Origin: G965276675 sp965276675
GTDB lineage: Bacteria > Acidobacteriota > Terriglobia > Terriglobales > Acidobacteriaceae
Assembly (NCBI GenBank): GCA_965276675.1
Contig: OZ255624.1
Span: 744,001-808,000, forward strand
Reading direction: 5' to 3'
DNA: 64,000 nucleotides
Both the position numbers and the translations under genes were made by a program. Shown here piece by piece: positions 19,760-28,468 of the stretch; the stretch's first letter is position 1, and each line of letters opens with the position of its first letter. The notes under the pieces were generated by a model. It was not told the DNA's origin, searched no databases, and saw only the letters and a program-made list of their open reading frames with translations.

Positions 19760-20950
19760 ATGACTGACAAGATCGAACCAAAAGTAGCGAAGCAGGATAC
19801 GGAGTGCGCCGATCGGATTCGCGCAGCGATGAAGGAACAGAATCTGGATGCGTTTTTATGCGCGCTGCCTTCTCAGGTGTTGTTGCTAACCGGCTTCTGG
19901 CCGGTGATGGGCTCGACAGTCGCAGTCCTCACCAAAGAGGGTGAAGCTCATCTGGTTGTGCCGCACGACGAATCGGAGCAGGCCAAGGAGATGTCAGTGG
20001 CGCGTCGTCATCCCTACGCACCCGCATCGCTCTCGGAGATCGTGACAGTCCGGTCTGGCATCGTCAATGTGCTCGAAGGGGTGATTCGCGCTGCGGGACT
20101 GCACCGGGCACGCATTGGTGTAGAGGCGCAGGGAGAGACGCAGCCTTCTTCGTATCTTTCCCAGTACCTGTTTGGAGATAGCCTGCAGGAGGTGGTGCGC
20201 ACTGGATTTCCCGAGGCCATTCTGGTTCCAGCGGACGCGACCTTCAAGCAGCTCAAAGGAGTTCTCTCCGCGCAGCAGCTGGGTCGTTTACGCAATGCAT
20301 GTGAGATTGCTAAGCGTGGTTTTGAGGCAGGGCAGCGCTCCATTCAGCTTGGCAGATCGGAAGGAGCAGTCGCCGACGCTTTTCGTCATGAGTTCACCGA
20401 GGGCGGCCTGTACTATGCCGTGCGGAGTGATGCTCACCTCTTTTGTATGTCTGGGCATAACTCCGCGGAAGGGAATGCTGCCTTTGCAAAGACCCGGAGG
20501 CGCGTGCTGGAAGGCGGCGACTTAGCTATGATCCACTGCAACTCCTACGCCGACGGCTTGTGGACAGATATCACCCGTACTTATACCTGCGGCGAACCCG
20601 ATGATCGCCAGAATAAGATGTATCAGGCGATCGCCGAGGCGCGCTCCGCGGCCATCGCGAAGGTCGCTCCAGGTGTCGCGGCGGCCGACGTGGACAAGGC
20701 AGCGCGCAGGGTGCTGGAGAGCCATGGCTTCGGCAGGGAGTTCACGCACGCGACTGGACACGGCGTGGGCTTCAGCGCTGCTGACCATGACGCAATCCCG
20801 CGGATACACCCTGCGTCCACCGACGTCCTGGAGACTGGTATGACCTTCAACATAGAGCCAGCTATCTATATTGGAGGCTACGGCGGTATGCGGCATTGCG
20901 ATGTCGTGACCGTGGGAAAGGGTGACGCTGAGGTTTTGACGGATTTCTGA
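19760..20950 (+). CDS. M24-family aminopeptidase P-like protein
   Basis: This has the creatinase/prolidase-type two-domain layout of 396 residues. The C-terminal pita-bread domain has the expected D ligands in SYADGLWTDITRTYT, the His in HATGHGVGFSA and the Glu in NIEPAIY. The final metal-ligand Glu position (usual pattern R-x-E-D) reads RHCDVV, with Cys380 where Glu is common, so metal binding or substrate may differ from classical Xaa-Pro peptidases. The ATG at 19760 follows an AGGAGAG element; the frame is open further upstream but that part overlaps the preceding gene. Confidence 0.8.
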   Translation: MTDKIEPKVAKQDTECADRIRAAMKEQNLDAFLCALPSQVLLLTGFWPVMGSTVAVLTKEGEAHLVVPHDESEQAKEMSVARRHPYAPASLSEIVTVRSGIVNVLEGVIRAAGLHRARIGVEAQGETQPSSYLSQYLFGDSLQEVVRTGFPEAILVPADATFKQLKGVLSAQQLGRLRNACEIAKRGFEAGQRSIQLGRSEGAVADAFRHEFTEGGLYYAVRSDAHLFCMSGHNSAEGNAAFAKTRRRVLEGGDLAMIHCNSYADGLWTDITRTYTCGEPDDRQNKMYQAIAEARSAAIAKVAPGVAAADVDKAARRVLESHGFGREFTHATGHGVGFSAADHDAIPRIHPASTDVLETGMTFNIEPAIYIGGYGGMRHCDVVTVGKGDAEVLTDF

Positions 20951-20956
20951 AGACAG

Positions 20957-20990
20957 TTTCGGATAGTATGCTGAGACCGAGTATCCGGAA
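20957..20990. other. Hairpin in the intergenic region after the M24 gene
   Basis: TTTCGGATA (20957-20965) pairs imperfectly with TATCCGGAA (20982-20990), seven bases after the M24 stop codon. There is no T-tract, so it may be a weak terminator or a binding site. The remaining gap up to 21148 has AT-rich stretches (for example ATAAGTTATAAAG) that could hold a promoter for the LuxR-type gene. Confidence 0.35.
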
Positions 20991-21148
20991 GACTAAGATA
21001 AGTCGTTTCCGGGACTGGTTAGCGTATCTCAACGTGTGAGATAGAAAGTAATAAGTTATAAAGAGTTACAGCAGGACATTCGCAGAAGTTCAGCGGTGGT
21101 TATGTAGCCACGGGCCCGAACAAAATGGATTGAGATAAGGCCGGCACT

Positions 21149-22423
21149 ATGGAACTCTCTGGCGATCGCATCTCGGCGCTCCTAGCACAGATATACGGAG
21201 CCGCGTCCAAACCGGAGTTATGGCTGGAGTTTCTTGAAGACCTGCGACGGTGCACACGCTCCGACAAGGCATTCTTTCTTGTGTCTTCCGGTGCTCAGGG
21301 CAGGTTTGATCTCTCGTTGCAGTCGGGGTTCGATGCTGCAGCCGTGCATGAGTGGCAGAGCTATTGGGCCACGCGTGACATTCTGCTGCAACGCTTCCTC
21401 TCGGCGAAACGCGTGCACGGTGAGTGGATCGGTTCCAGTTCTTCCGTAGTGCCCGATGACGAGTTCCGCCGTAACGAAGGCTACCGCGGCTTTATGGTGC
21501 CGCAGGGGCAAAAGTACCAATGCGGTGCGGCACTCAGCGGGCCTGAGAACGGTGTGCAGGTAGGATTGTCGCTTTTGCGGCCTGCTCGGGAGGGAGAGTT
21601 CGACTCCAATACGGTTCAGCTGCTCTCAGTTCTCGCCCCGCACCTGGCCCGGGGCATGAGCCTCTATTACAAACTTCAGTCCCTGCAGGTTGAGGGCGAG
21701 GTGATGCGGCAATCTGTCGAGGAGCTCGGGTGTGCCGTAATCGCGGTGAGGGAAGATGGCTGCGTGGTCAGCATGAGCCGTTCCGCTGCCGCTCTCACGA
21801 ACGGGGATAGCGGGATGCGGATTGTCGGCGGCCGGCTTTGCGTGGGCAATGCGGAGGAACAAGCCACGCTCATGCGGCTTGTCATGGGCGCCGCAAAGAC
21901 GGGCGCCGCAAGCACCGGCGCCACAAAGACGCGCGCTGCACACTCCGGTGACGCAGAGTTCCGGTGGACAGAGCCGCGCACCGGCATGCCTTCCCTGCAC
22001 ACAGTCCGTCGCCGCACGCCATCCCTGACGGGGGAGCATTGCACACCAGCGCACGGCGGAGCGATGCTGATCTCGCGTCCAGTGCCCCTCAAGCCCTTGC
22101 AGGTGACGGTCTCGCCTTTCCGGTCCAATCTCCTGTTCGTCGCGGATGCCCCGGCCGCCCTTATTTTTTTGAATGATCCGGAAGCAAAGCCGGAATCGAG
22201 GGCACGCCTGCTGCAATCACTTTACAAGCTCAGCCCCACAGAAGCGCGCATTACGGATCTGCTAGTGGCGGGATGCGATTTGGGGGAGGTCGCGGAGCAG
22301 CTGCGGATGATGGTAACCACTGCGCGCTTTCACCTTAAATCTGTCTTCCGGAAGACTGGCGTGCACCGGCAAAGTGAACTGGTGCGCCTGGTGCTCGCAC
22401 TCCCAGGCCAATACGATGCCTGA
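21149..22423 (+). CDS. LuxR-type HTH transcriptional regulator
   Basis: A 424-residue regulator. The last 60 residues form a LuxR/GerE-like helix-turn-helix: LSPTEARITDLLVAGCDLGEVAEQL, then TTARFHLKSVFRKTGVHRQSELVRLVL. The N-terminal 170 residues look like a sensory domain without a recognisable ligand motif. A Lys/Thr/Ala-rich linker with internal repeats (TGAASTGATKTRAAHSG) precedes a second alpha/beta part. It lies upstream of a dienelactone hydrolase and a membrane protein on the same strand, which are candidate targets by position only. Confidence 0.8.
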   Translation: MELSGDRISALLAQIYGAASKPELWLEFLEDLRRCTRSDKAFFLVSSGAQGRFDLSLQSGFDAAAVHEWQSYWATRDILLQRFLSAKRVHGEWIGSSSSVVPDDEFRRNEGYRGFMVPQGQKYQCGAALSGPENGVQVGLSLLRPAREGEFDSNTVQLLSVLAPHLARGMSLYYKLQSLQVEGEVMRQSVEELGCAVIAVREDGCVVSMSRSAAALTNGDSGMRIVGGRLCVGNAEEQATLMRLVMGAAKTGAASTGATKTRAAHSGDAEFRWTEPRTGMPSLHTVRRRTPSLTGEHCTPAHGGAMLISRPVPLKPLQVTVSPFRSNLLFVADAPAALIFLNDPEAKPESRARLLQSLYKLSPTEARITDLLVAGCDLGEVAEQLRMMVTTARFHLKSVFRKTGVHRQSELVRLVLALPGQYDA

Positions 22424-22471
22424 CAGTCCTTTTAATTCAGCGGCGATCGCTTGCAGGTATGCTGTCCCCGT

Positions 22472-23221
22472 ATGGTGATCAAAGGCGATATCGTTGTGGA
22501 CCTCGCTACCTCATCCGGGCCGATGCGGACGTACCTCTTTCGTCCGGCGGCAGAGGGCCGCTATCCGGGCGTCTTGTTTTTCTCAGAGATCTTTCAGATG
22601 ACCGAACCGATCCGGCGTTTTGCGGCGTTCCTGGCTGGACACGGATACTTGGTCGCTGTCCCAGAGATCTATCACGAACTGGAGCTAGCCGGCACCGTGC
22701 TGCCCTACGATCAGGCGGGTTCCGATAAGGGTAACGCCGACAAGTATGCGAAGGAGTTGATCTCCTATGACAACGACGCGCGCGCACTGATCGACTACCT
22801 CTACTCACGGCAGGACTGTAGCGGCAAACTAGGTGCAGTGGGGATCTGTCTCGGCGGGCACTTGGCTTTTCGTGCGGCGATGCATCCGGAGGTTCTGGCC
22901 GCGGTGTGCTTTTATGCAACGGACATCCATTCCGGGACCCTGGGTGCTGGGAAGCGAGACAACTCACTCGAACGCACGGCGGAGATCCGCGGCGAGCTTC
23001 TGCATATCTGGGGGCGGCAGGACCCGCATGTGCCGCTCGAGGGCAGGGCGAAGATCAAGGCCCGTCTGGATGAGGTGCAGGCGAACTACCAGTGGGTGGA
23101 GTTCAACGGCGCACATGCGTTCCTGCGCGATGAGGGCCCGCGGTATGATCCAGCACTGGCGTATCTTGCGCAAGGAATGATGCTGGAGCTCTTTCATCGG
23201 AAGCTCGCGCTAGGCTTATAG
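22472..23221 (+). CDS. Dienelactone hydrolase family protein
   Basis: An alpha/beta hydrolase with the DLH-type nucleophile elbow GICLGG (Cys as nucleophile), a catalytic Asp in WGRQDPHVPL and a catalytic His in FNGAHAFLRDEGPRYDP. The 249-residue length is typical. The ATG at 22472 is chosen over an upstream start at 22451. The stop TAG overlaps the GTG of the next gene by one base, so the two are translationally coupled. Substrate unknown. Confidence 0.87.
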   Translation: MVIKGDIVVDLATSSGPMRTYLFRPAAEGRYPGVLFFSEIFQMTEPIRRFAAFLAGHGYLVAVPEIYHELELAGTVLPYDQAGSDKGNADKYAKELISYDNDARALIDYLYSRQDCSGKLGAVGICLGGHLAFRAAMHPEVLAAVCFYATDIHSGTLGAGKRDNSLERTAEIRGELLHIWGRQDPHVPLEGRAKIKARLDEVQANYQWVEFNGAHAFLRDEGPRYDPALAYLAQGMMLELFHRKLALGL

Positions 23222-23886
23222 TGAGTGGATTCGGGGGCAGGTTGGGGCTGCTCTTCGAGTTTCTGACGCTCTTCCTCGGCTTGCCGCTCGCCTTCCGATA
23301 CGCGCCGGTTAAGTTGCCGGCTCTTCCTGTACTGTGGGTAGCCACAGCCTATTGTTACTGGGTGCTGCGCAGCACTTATCCGGAGGTGAGGCTCTGGGAC
23401 TGGGATGTACCGGGCCGGGTCTGGCTGGGGATGTTGCTGCTCTTTCTACTCGTGGGAGGGTTCATCGCGGCAAACGTCTGGCGGCATGCGCCTCGGCTGC
23501 TATTTTCCTTGCCTAGAAAGCAACCCGGGCTGTGGGCGCTGATCATGGTGCTTTATCCGGTGCTCTCAGTCTTGCCGCAAGGCATCGTGTACCGTGCGTT
23601 TCTCTTCACGCGCTACCGCCCGCTCTTTGGCGGTAATCTGTGGCTGATGATCGCGTTGAGCGCTGGCTGCTTTGCCTTTATGCACATCGTCTTTCGCAAC
23701 CCTGTTGCGGTTTGGTTGACCTTTGCCGGTGGGCTGCTCTTTGCCTGGCGCTACGGGGAGACCGGGTCGCTTCCCGCTTCTTCCGTGGAGCATGCTCTTT
23801 ATGGCTGCTTGATGTTTACTGTAGGCCTCGGCGAGTACTTCTATCACGGCACTTACCGCGCGGCGCAAGTTCTGCAGGCTAAGTAG
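23221..23886 (+). CDS. CPBP-like intramembrane protease homologue with altered active site
   Basis: The 221-residue membrane protein has about six hydrophobic segments. Its layout follows CPBP (CAAX-protease / bacteriocin-processing) proteins: a first motif at PQGIVYRAFLFTRY, a second His-bearing helix CFAFMHIVFRNPVA and a third segment SVEHALYG. The normal EExxxR motif reads P119-Q120-G121-IVYR, so both Glu are missing; a subset of the family has QE here, and this protein has lost even that Glu. Proteolysis is therefore doubtful. It starts with GTG overlapping the hydrolase stop. Confidence 0.68.
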   Translation: MSGFGGRLGLLFEFLTLFLGLPLAFRYAPVKLPALPVLWVATAYCYWVLRSTYPEVRLWDWDVPGRVWLGMLLLFLLVGGFIAANVWRHAPRLLFSLPRKQPGLWALIMVLYPVLSVLPQGIVYRAFLFTRYRPLFGGNLWLMIALSAGCFAFMHIVFRNPVAVWLTFAGGLLFAWRYGETGSLPASSVEHALYGCLMFTVGLGEYFYHGTYRAAQVLQAK

Positions 23887-24100
23887 CTGCTGCCGAGCCG
23901 GTCGCGAATGTGCATCTATCGCTGTGCAAACGAGCAGCACCGGCATGGGAGATGCGATTCGAATGCGGAACTCTCCCCCGTTAGCGGCGCATTAATCACA
24001 AGAGATTGTTTTTCGTTGCTACCAGGCATGCATCCAACTGTCCGTGTCCAGCGCATGAACGCGCTGACTCCAGACAAAATTTTCAACAAAGGATTTCACT

Positions 24101-25228
24101 ATGGCAGCCAACGATTATCAAGATACCGCGGCAACAGGAACGAATGCTCAAGTAGTTGTCGGTTTGTTTCGCAATTCGGACGATGCAGAGCAAGCGATCA
24201 ATGAATTGAAGACCGAAGGGTTTCGGGCAAACCAGATCGGCGCGGCCTTTGTAGGTGGAAGCTCACAGAACATGGGTACGGCGCGCTCGGCCAGCGGCGC
24301 TACCGGAAGCTATCCAGCGACGGGCGACTTCGGCACCGACCGCACAGGCACTGATCGCATCACGACAAGCACCGGCCACGCCGCTGCGCATGCAGGCAGC
24401 TGGTGGGATCGCGTGAAGAGTGCATTTACGGATGAGGGTGCGACAGATACAACCGGTCGCACGGTCAACACCACTGGAACGACCAACACCGCAGGGACAG
24501 AAGATAGCACCAGCTTGAACTACGGGACGGGTGAAGGACACCTGGGTTCTTATCCAAACGAGTACGACTACTCGGGGTCGGAGTTCGAGGGTTCGCTTAC
24601 CGGACTGGGTATCGCGCCCGAGCAGGCACGGAGACTGGCCGCTGAGCTTGGCTCGAATGGCGCAATTGTAACCGTGCATGACTCTGGTCGCGCCGCCGAG
24701 GCGGAAGAGATCCTGGCGGACAATAATGGCCGCATCCGGCACGAAGGATCCGATTCGCTCACGGGAACCGCAGTTGGGAGCGCAGCGGGCACCGACGTTG
24801 CCGATACGACTGCAAACCGCACCGACATGGCGCAGCAGCGTGTACAGCTCTTTGGTGAGGTGCTTCGTGTACACAAGGACCGCATCAACCGTGGTGAAGT
24901 GCGGCTCCGCAAGGAAGTGATCACGGATACGCAAACCGTTGAAGTGCCAGTCTCGCGCGAGGAACTAATCATCGAGCGCGTTGCCGGCAGCAATCAGCCA
25001 GTCGATAGCAAGAATGCTTTCAGCGGCGAGAAAGAGATCCGCATCCCGCTCAGCGAAGAACATGCACGGGTGGACAAGGATGCTGTTGTGCGCGAAGAGG
25101 TCTCCGTTGGAAAGCGCACCGTGACGGGTACAGAATCGGTTGATGAGCAGGTTCGCCACGAAGAACTGCGCGTCGAAGACAACACCAAAACCGGAAACAC
25201 CACCACGAATACTGGCAACACTCGCTAG
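24101..25228 (+). CDS. DUF2382 (YsnF/AvaK-type) stress protein
   Basis: The N-terminal 60 residues resemble the general-stress-protein 17M / glycine-zipper-associated domain (VVGLFRNSDDAEQAINELKTEGFRANQIG). A Thr/Gly/Asn-rich linker follows, then a second similar module (LTGLGIAPEQARRLAAELGSNGAIVTVHD). The C-terminal 120 residues are a DUF2382 domain with repeated charged beta strands (VRLRKEVITDTQTVEVPVSREEL, VDKDAVVREEVSVGKRTV). Such proteins are linked to stress in other bacteria, but no biochemical role is assigned. AAAGGA precedes the ATG. The gene stands alone with its own terminator. Confidence 0.82.
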   Translation: MAANDYQDTAATGTNAQVVVGLFRNSDDAEQAINELKTEGFRANQIGAAFVGGSSQNMGTARSASGATGSYPATGDFGTDRTGTDRITTSTGHAAAHAGSWWDRVKSAFTDEGATDTTGRTVNTTGTTNTAGTEDSTSLNYGTGEGHLGSYPNEYDYSGSEFEGSLTGLGIAPEQARRLAAELGSNGAIVTVHDSGRAAEAEEILADNNGRIRHEGSDSLTGTAVGSAAGTDVADTTANRTDMAQQRVQLFGEVLRVHKDRINRGEVRLRKEVITDTQTVEVPVSREELIIERVAGSNQPVDSKNAFSGEKEIRIPLSEEHARVDKDAVVREEVSVGKRTVTGTESVDEQVRHEELRVEDNTKTGNTTTNTGNTR

Positions 25229-25245
25229 TACCTGCGGTAAGAGGA

Positions 25246-25274
25246 AAGCGGAGACTTCGGTCTCCGCTTTTTGT
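25246..25274 (+). terminator. Rho-independent terminator after the DUF2382 gene
   Basis: A 10-bp perfect stem AAGCGGAGAC / GTCTCCGCTT closes a stable TTCG tetraloop and runs into a T-tract (CTTTTTGTTG). It begins 18 bases after the stop. Confidence 0.9.
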
Positions 25275-25370
25275 TGCTTCTCCTTTTCTTTGCATCCCGT
25301 GAACTTCCAACCTGCTGCGAATTGCAGGCATGCTCTCCCGTATTCTATTCAAGTCAGTTCACAGGAGCGC

Positions 25371-27002
25371 ATGCACGGCCCAGCAACTACTCTATACCGC
25401 GAAACGAAGCGCCCCTCCTCGCACAAGCAGCAATGGCTCATATATCTGCTGGCTTGTCTTAGCGGGGTGGTGGCTGGGGTTGGCCTTACCTTCTTCTACT
25501 ACTTGCCCCTAGGTCACGATCAAGGCTGGTACCTGTATGTTGCGGACGTTTTCCTCCGCGGAGCGAAGCTGTATAGCCCGGATCTGATGGAGACTAATCC
25601 ACCGTTCATCATCTGGCTCTCGGCTGTGCCGGTGCTTCTGGGCAGGCTGCTGCATGTGGCCTCCTGGACCATGCTGAGGGTATGCCTGGATCTCTCGATT
25701 ATCGGCGCTTTGATCTGGACGGCGCGGCTCTTCAGACGTCTTCCCGAGGGGCGTTCCTCGCTACGACTCTGGCTCTTGATCCTGGCTGAGCTGGTGGCCA
25801 TGTGCTTCATCGCGCGCCAATACGATGTGGGCCAGCGGGAGCACTTCCTGGCACTGACGCTGCTTCCGTATCTCTTTCTCGGAGCTTTGCGTCTGGAGGG
25901 AGTTGCGGTCTCGGCTTGGGAGAGTGCGGCGATCGGACTTGTAGCCGGCGCGGGCATCTGCACCAAACCGCAACAGGCGCTGGTGATGATTGCAGTCGAG
26001 CTTGTGCTGGTGCTCGGGCGGCGATCGCTGCGCGTGCTCGCGAATCCTGCGCCCTGGATGATCGCGCTCGCTGGGGCGCTTTACCTCGGGGCTGTGGAAG
26101 TGTTCGCGCACAGTTACATAACGGAGATGGTGCCGCTGTTGCGGCAGGTGTATTGGGCTTACAACCAGGGAACAGCAGTCTTCTTCGCCGCGTATCGTGG
26201 CATTCTGCTGGCTGCTGCGGCTGCCGTGATTATGTTTCTGGTTTTGCGAAGGCAGTTGGGGTTGCGGTCGCTGGAGTGGATGCTCCTGGCCGGGGGTTTG
26301 GCGGCGCTGGTCGCATTCTACATTCAGCACCGGTTCTGGACCTACCAGGTTGTGCCGGCGTCGATCTTCCTGTTCCTGGGAGCGGCGGTGATGGGGATAG
26401 ACCTGCTGACCGGGGTCTTTGGCGTGAGGGCCGTGGCGGCGAGACCGGCGGTGGCTGTGGCGTGCCTTACGGCGGTGGTGACGAGCTTCGCGGCGACGCG
26501 GGTGCTGAAGCCGCGGGAGTACGATCCGGTGCGGGCGACGCTGGACGGGATCTTCGCCACGTGCACGCCGGGGACGCCGGTGTACTTCATGTCTATCGAC
26601 ATCTTCGCGCTTCCGGGGGTGCTCGAGAACCACCTGGTGTGGTCGTCGCGCTTTCCGCACCTTTGGATGACGCCTGCGATTGTGTTCAGCAAATTGGGGT
26701 TCCCGCATACGCTCGGTCCGGCGCAGGTCCGGGAACTAACTGAGCTGCAGCAGCGGGAGCTGGCCGAAGATTTTTCGCGGTGGCGGCCGGAGCTGGTGGT
26801 GGTGGATCCGTGTGGGTCGGAGTCGTTTTGCGAGGCGATGCGGCTGGCGGGGCCTCCGGGGGGTCTGGTGCCGTGGTTCAACCAGAGGCCGGCCTTCGCT
26901 GCGGAGTGGGCGCACTATCGGCTAGCGAAGCACCTGTACCGGTATGACCTGTATGCGCGGCGGGATGCGACTGGGTACTGTGCCGTAGTGGGTACCAAAT
27001 AG
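25371..27002 (+). CDS. GT-C-like polytopic membrane protein (possible glycosyltransferase)
   Basis: The 543-residue product has about ten hydrophobic segments. An early loop has LGHDQGWYLYVADVFLRG and METNPPFIIWLSAVPVLLG, matching the acidic first-loop motif and ETNPP signature seen in GT39-type, lipid-linked sugar transferases. The C-terminal part is soluble. If it is a glycosyltransferase it would use a polyprenyl-phosphate sugar at the outer face of the inner membrane. The ATG at 25371 has AGGAG close upstream; the frame is open back to 25140 but that overlaps the previous gene. No neighbour indicates the acceptor. Confidence 0.72.
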   Translation: MHGPATTLYRETKRPSSHKQQWLIYLLACLSGVVAGVGLTFFYYLPLGHDQGWYLYVADVFLRGAKLYSPDLMETNPPFIIWLSAVPVLLGRLLHVASWTMLRVCLDLSIIGALIWTARLFRRLPEGRSSLRLWLLILAELVAMCFIARQYDVGQREHFLALTLLPYLFLGALRLEGVAVSAWESAAIGLVAGAGICTKPQQALVMIAVELVLVLGRRSLRVLANPAPWMIALAGALYLGAVEVFAHSYITEMVPLLRQVYWAYNQGTAVFFAAYRGILLAAAAAVIMFLVLRRQLGLRSLEWMLLAGGLAALVAFYIQHRFWTYQVVPASIFLFLGAAVMGIDLLTGVFGVRAVAARPAVAVACLTAVVTSFAATRVLKPREYDPVRATLDGIFATCTPGTPVYFMSIDIFALPGVLENHLVWSSRFPHLWMTPAIVFSKLGFPHTLGPAQVRELTELQQRELAEDFSRWRPELVVVDPCGSESFCEAMRLAGPPGGLVPWFNQRPAFAAEWAHYRLAKHLYRYDLYARRDATGYCAVVGTK

Positions 27003-27053
27003 GGACGAGCGAATAGGGAGTAGGAAATAGATCAGAAAACTTGGCGTAGTTCT

Positions 27054-27112
27054 GCCGGGGTACCCCCCTCCCCCCGGACTTTTCGCTAAAGTCCTCTGCC
27101 AATTGGACTTAG
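27054..27112. other. Structured intergenic element with mutually exclusive hairpins
   Basis: A GC clamp (CCGGGGTACC next to CCCCCCGG) is followed by three related segments: GGACTTT (27076-27082), AAAGTCC (27088-27094) and GGACTT (27105-27110). The middle segment can pair with either neighbour but not both. This lies between convergent genes, so it is not a leader of a visible ORF. It could be a small RNA, a repeat element or a terminator region. See the matching finding. Confidence 0.45.
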
Positions 27113-27196
27113 CTGGTAGTGGTACCTGTAAAGCCCTCATTCCAAAGGTACTTATGGGCAAAATCCTGCAAGCAAAAGACTTACGCTATTATTTGC

Positions 27197-27240
27197 GCAG
27201 GGCCGGAGGTGTGTTCACTCCAGGCCCTGCTCTTATTGTT
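27197..27240. terminator. Strong hairpin between convergent genes
   Basis: GCAGGGCCGGAG (27197-27208) pairs with CTCCAGGCCCTGC (27218-27230), with one bulge and a mismatch, and is followed by TCTTATTGTT. It can serve as a terminator for the membrane-protein gene on the plus strand; termination of the aldo/keto reductase in the opposite direction is possible. Confidence 0.55.
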
Positions 27241-27295
27241 CCAGATTCGGCGAATTAGTACGCCAGCTTCTGGCCTCCGTTTTCTAGCCCTGCGC

Positions 27296-28168
27296 TTAGG
27301 CGCTGGCGATGCGGCGGGTGAGGTCGTTCTGTTCGTTTTGCGATTCGGCGCCGATGGTGAAGCTGTCCAACACGCCGCTCTTGAGTGCGTAGTTGATTGC
27401 CTCTGACGGACGGTCGCGCATGTCTCCCTGACCTAGAATCTTCATGCCGACGATGCCTTTGCCAGCGGCACGCATTTCCTTGATGACGCTGATGACGGTG
27501 TCGGGGTCCGCGTCCATGTGAGAGCCGATGGGATTGAGGCGAACAAGGTCGACCTCCACCCAAGGCGAGGCAGCGGCGGCGCGCAGGGCCTCGATGGAGT
27601 GGCAGGAGACACCGTGGGCGCGAATGATGCCCTTTTGCTTGGCCTCGGAGAGAACATCCATGGCGCCCCGGTAGCGGGTGGTCCAGTCGGCCTCGGTGAC
27701 GCAGTGGATGAGAACGACGTCGATGTAGTCGATGCCGAGTTCGCGACGGAACCGATCCAGGTCGGCGCGCACGCCGTCTGCATCGCGGGTGTCGGTCTTG
27801 GTGAGGACTGTCACCTTGTCGCGCGGGAGTGTCTTCAGCGCGGCGGCGACATAGGGATGACTGCCGTAGGAATCGGCTGTGTCATAGAAGCGGAGGCCGT
27901 TGTCATGGAAGCCGTTGCTGAGCAGGCGGGTGACGGGGTCGGTGCCGAGGCGCGTCTGGTTGGATCGTTTGCCACCGCCCATGGTACCGGTACCCATGGC
28001 CAGGCGGCTGGTGCGGATGCCGGTGTTGCCGAGGACGACGTCGTCGTGCGCGTTGAACTTGTGTGGGAGGGGTGAGGAGGGGATGGGGACGGCTCCGGCG
28101 AGTGTGCCAGTGAGCCAGGCGGCCCCGATACCGGCGGCGCCGCGACGCAGGAAGTCTCTCCGCTGCAT
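27296..28168 (-). CDS. Aldo/keto reductase with Tat-like signal
   Basis: The N-terminus MQRRDFLRRGAAGIGAAW is a twin-arginine-type signal, followed by a TIM-barrel aldo/keto reductase domain with LRFYDTADSYGSHPYVAAAL (catalytic Asp and Tyr), VTVLTKTD (catalytic Lys) and VVLIHCV (catalytic His). The C-terminal GMKILGQGDMRDRPSEAINYALKSGVLDSFTIGAES belongs to the exported subgroup common in Acidobacteriota and Planctomycetes. The ATG at 28168 has GGAG six bases upstream. Substrate is not predictable. Confidence 0.87.
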   Translation of the reverse strand: MQRRDFLRRGAAGIGAAWLTGTLAGAVPIPSSPLPHKFNAHDDVVLGNTGIRTSRLAMGTGTMGGGKRSNQTRLGTDPVTRLLSNGFHDNGLRFYDTADSYGSHPYVAAALKTLPRDKVTVLTKTDTRDADGVRADLDRFRRELGIDYIDVVLIHCVTEADWTTRYRGAMDVLSEAKQKGIIRAHGVSCHSIEALRAAAASPWVEVDLVRLNPIGSHMDADPDTVISVIKEMRAAGKGIVGMKILGQGDMRDRPSEAINYALKSGVLDSFTIGAESQNEQNDLTRRIASA

Positions 28169-28326
28169 GGCTTACTCCTTTGCGATCCACGATACGCCGA
28201 TTGTGGGTGTGCGCGGGAGGGGAGTTTGGTTGAGTGGAAATGCGGGGGAGTAGGGGATAGGGAGTAGGGAGCAGCAAATGCCTCTGCTCTGGGATGACGG
28301 GTGATGGTGACCGGCTTTGGTGGTCT

Positions 28327-28370
28327 CCCACCCTTCCTTCGCTTGCTGCTCAGGTCAGGATGGGGCACCC
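28327..28370. repeat. REP-like palindrome (CCCACCCTT...ATGGGGCACCC)
   Basis: CCCACCCTTCC at one end is the near reverse complement of GGATGGGGCACCC at the other, separated by about 20 bases. A second copy of the same design is at 29603-29668, so the two bracket the glycine-zipper and RAYT genes. Confidence 0.55.
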
Positions 28371-28386
28371 GGCGTTTGTGGGTGGA

Positions 28387-28447
28387 CAGCAGATCCCTCC
28401 ACTGCGCCGGTCTTGCGCTGGTGCAAGACGGCTCCGGTCGGGATGAC
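28387..28447. repeat. Intergenic repeat copy (CAGCAGATCCCTCCACTGCGC...GGATGAC)
   Basis: It starts CAGCAGATCCCTCCACTGCGC and ends CTCCGGTCGGGATGAC, with an internal hairpin (GTCTTGCGC / GCAAGAC). A closely similar copy lies at 49677-49717. Confidence 0.6.
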
Positions 28448-28468
28448 AATCCAGTGTGGTGCGCTGTT

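Larger units (their letters stand above)
28169..28468. other. Intergenic region rich in repeat fragments
   Basis: No gene seen. It holds a GGGAGTAGGGGATAGG-like purine tract near 28245-28275 (related runs also at 27003-27030 and inside the MutS-like gene near 61600), and two REP-like copies listed separately. Confidence 0.5.

Noticed and set aside
20951..21148. Small protein gene between the M24 and LuxR-type genes
   Set aside because: No start with ribosome site and no ORF longer than a few codons; only a hairpin and AT-rich stretches.
25761..26708. Minus-strand frame opposite the GT-C-like gene
   Set aside because: Arg/His-rich translation, no signal or membrane segments; the plus-strand membrane protein explains the coding signal.
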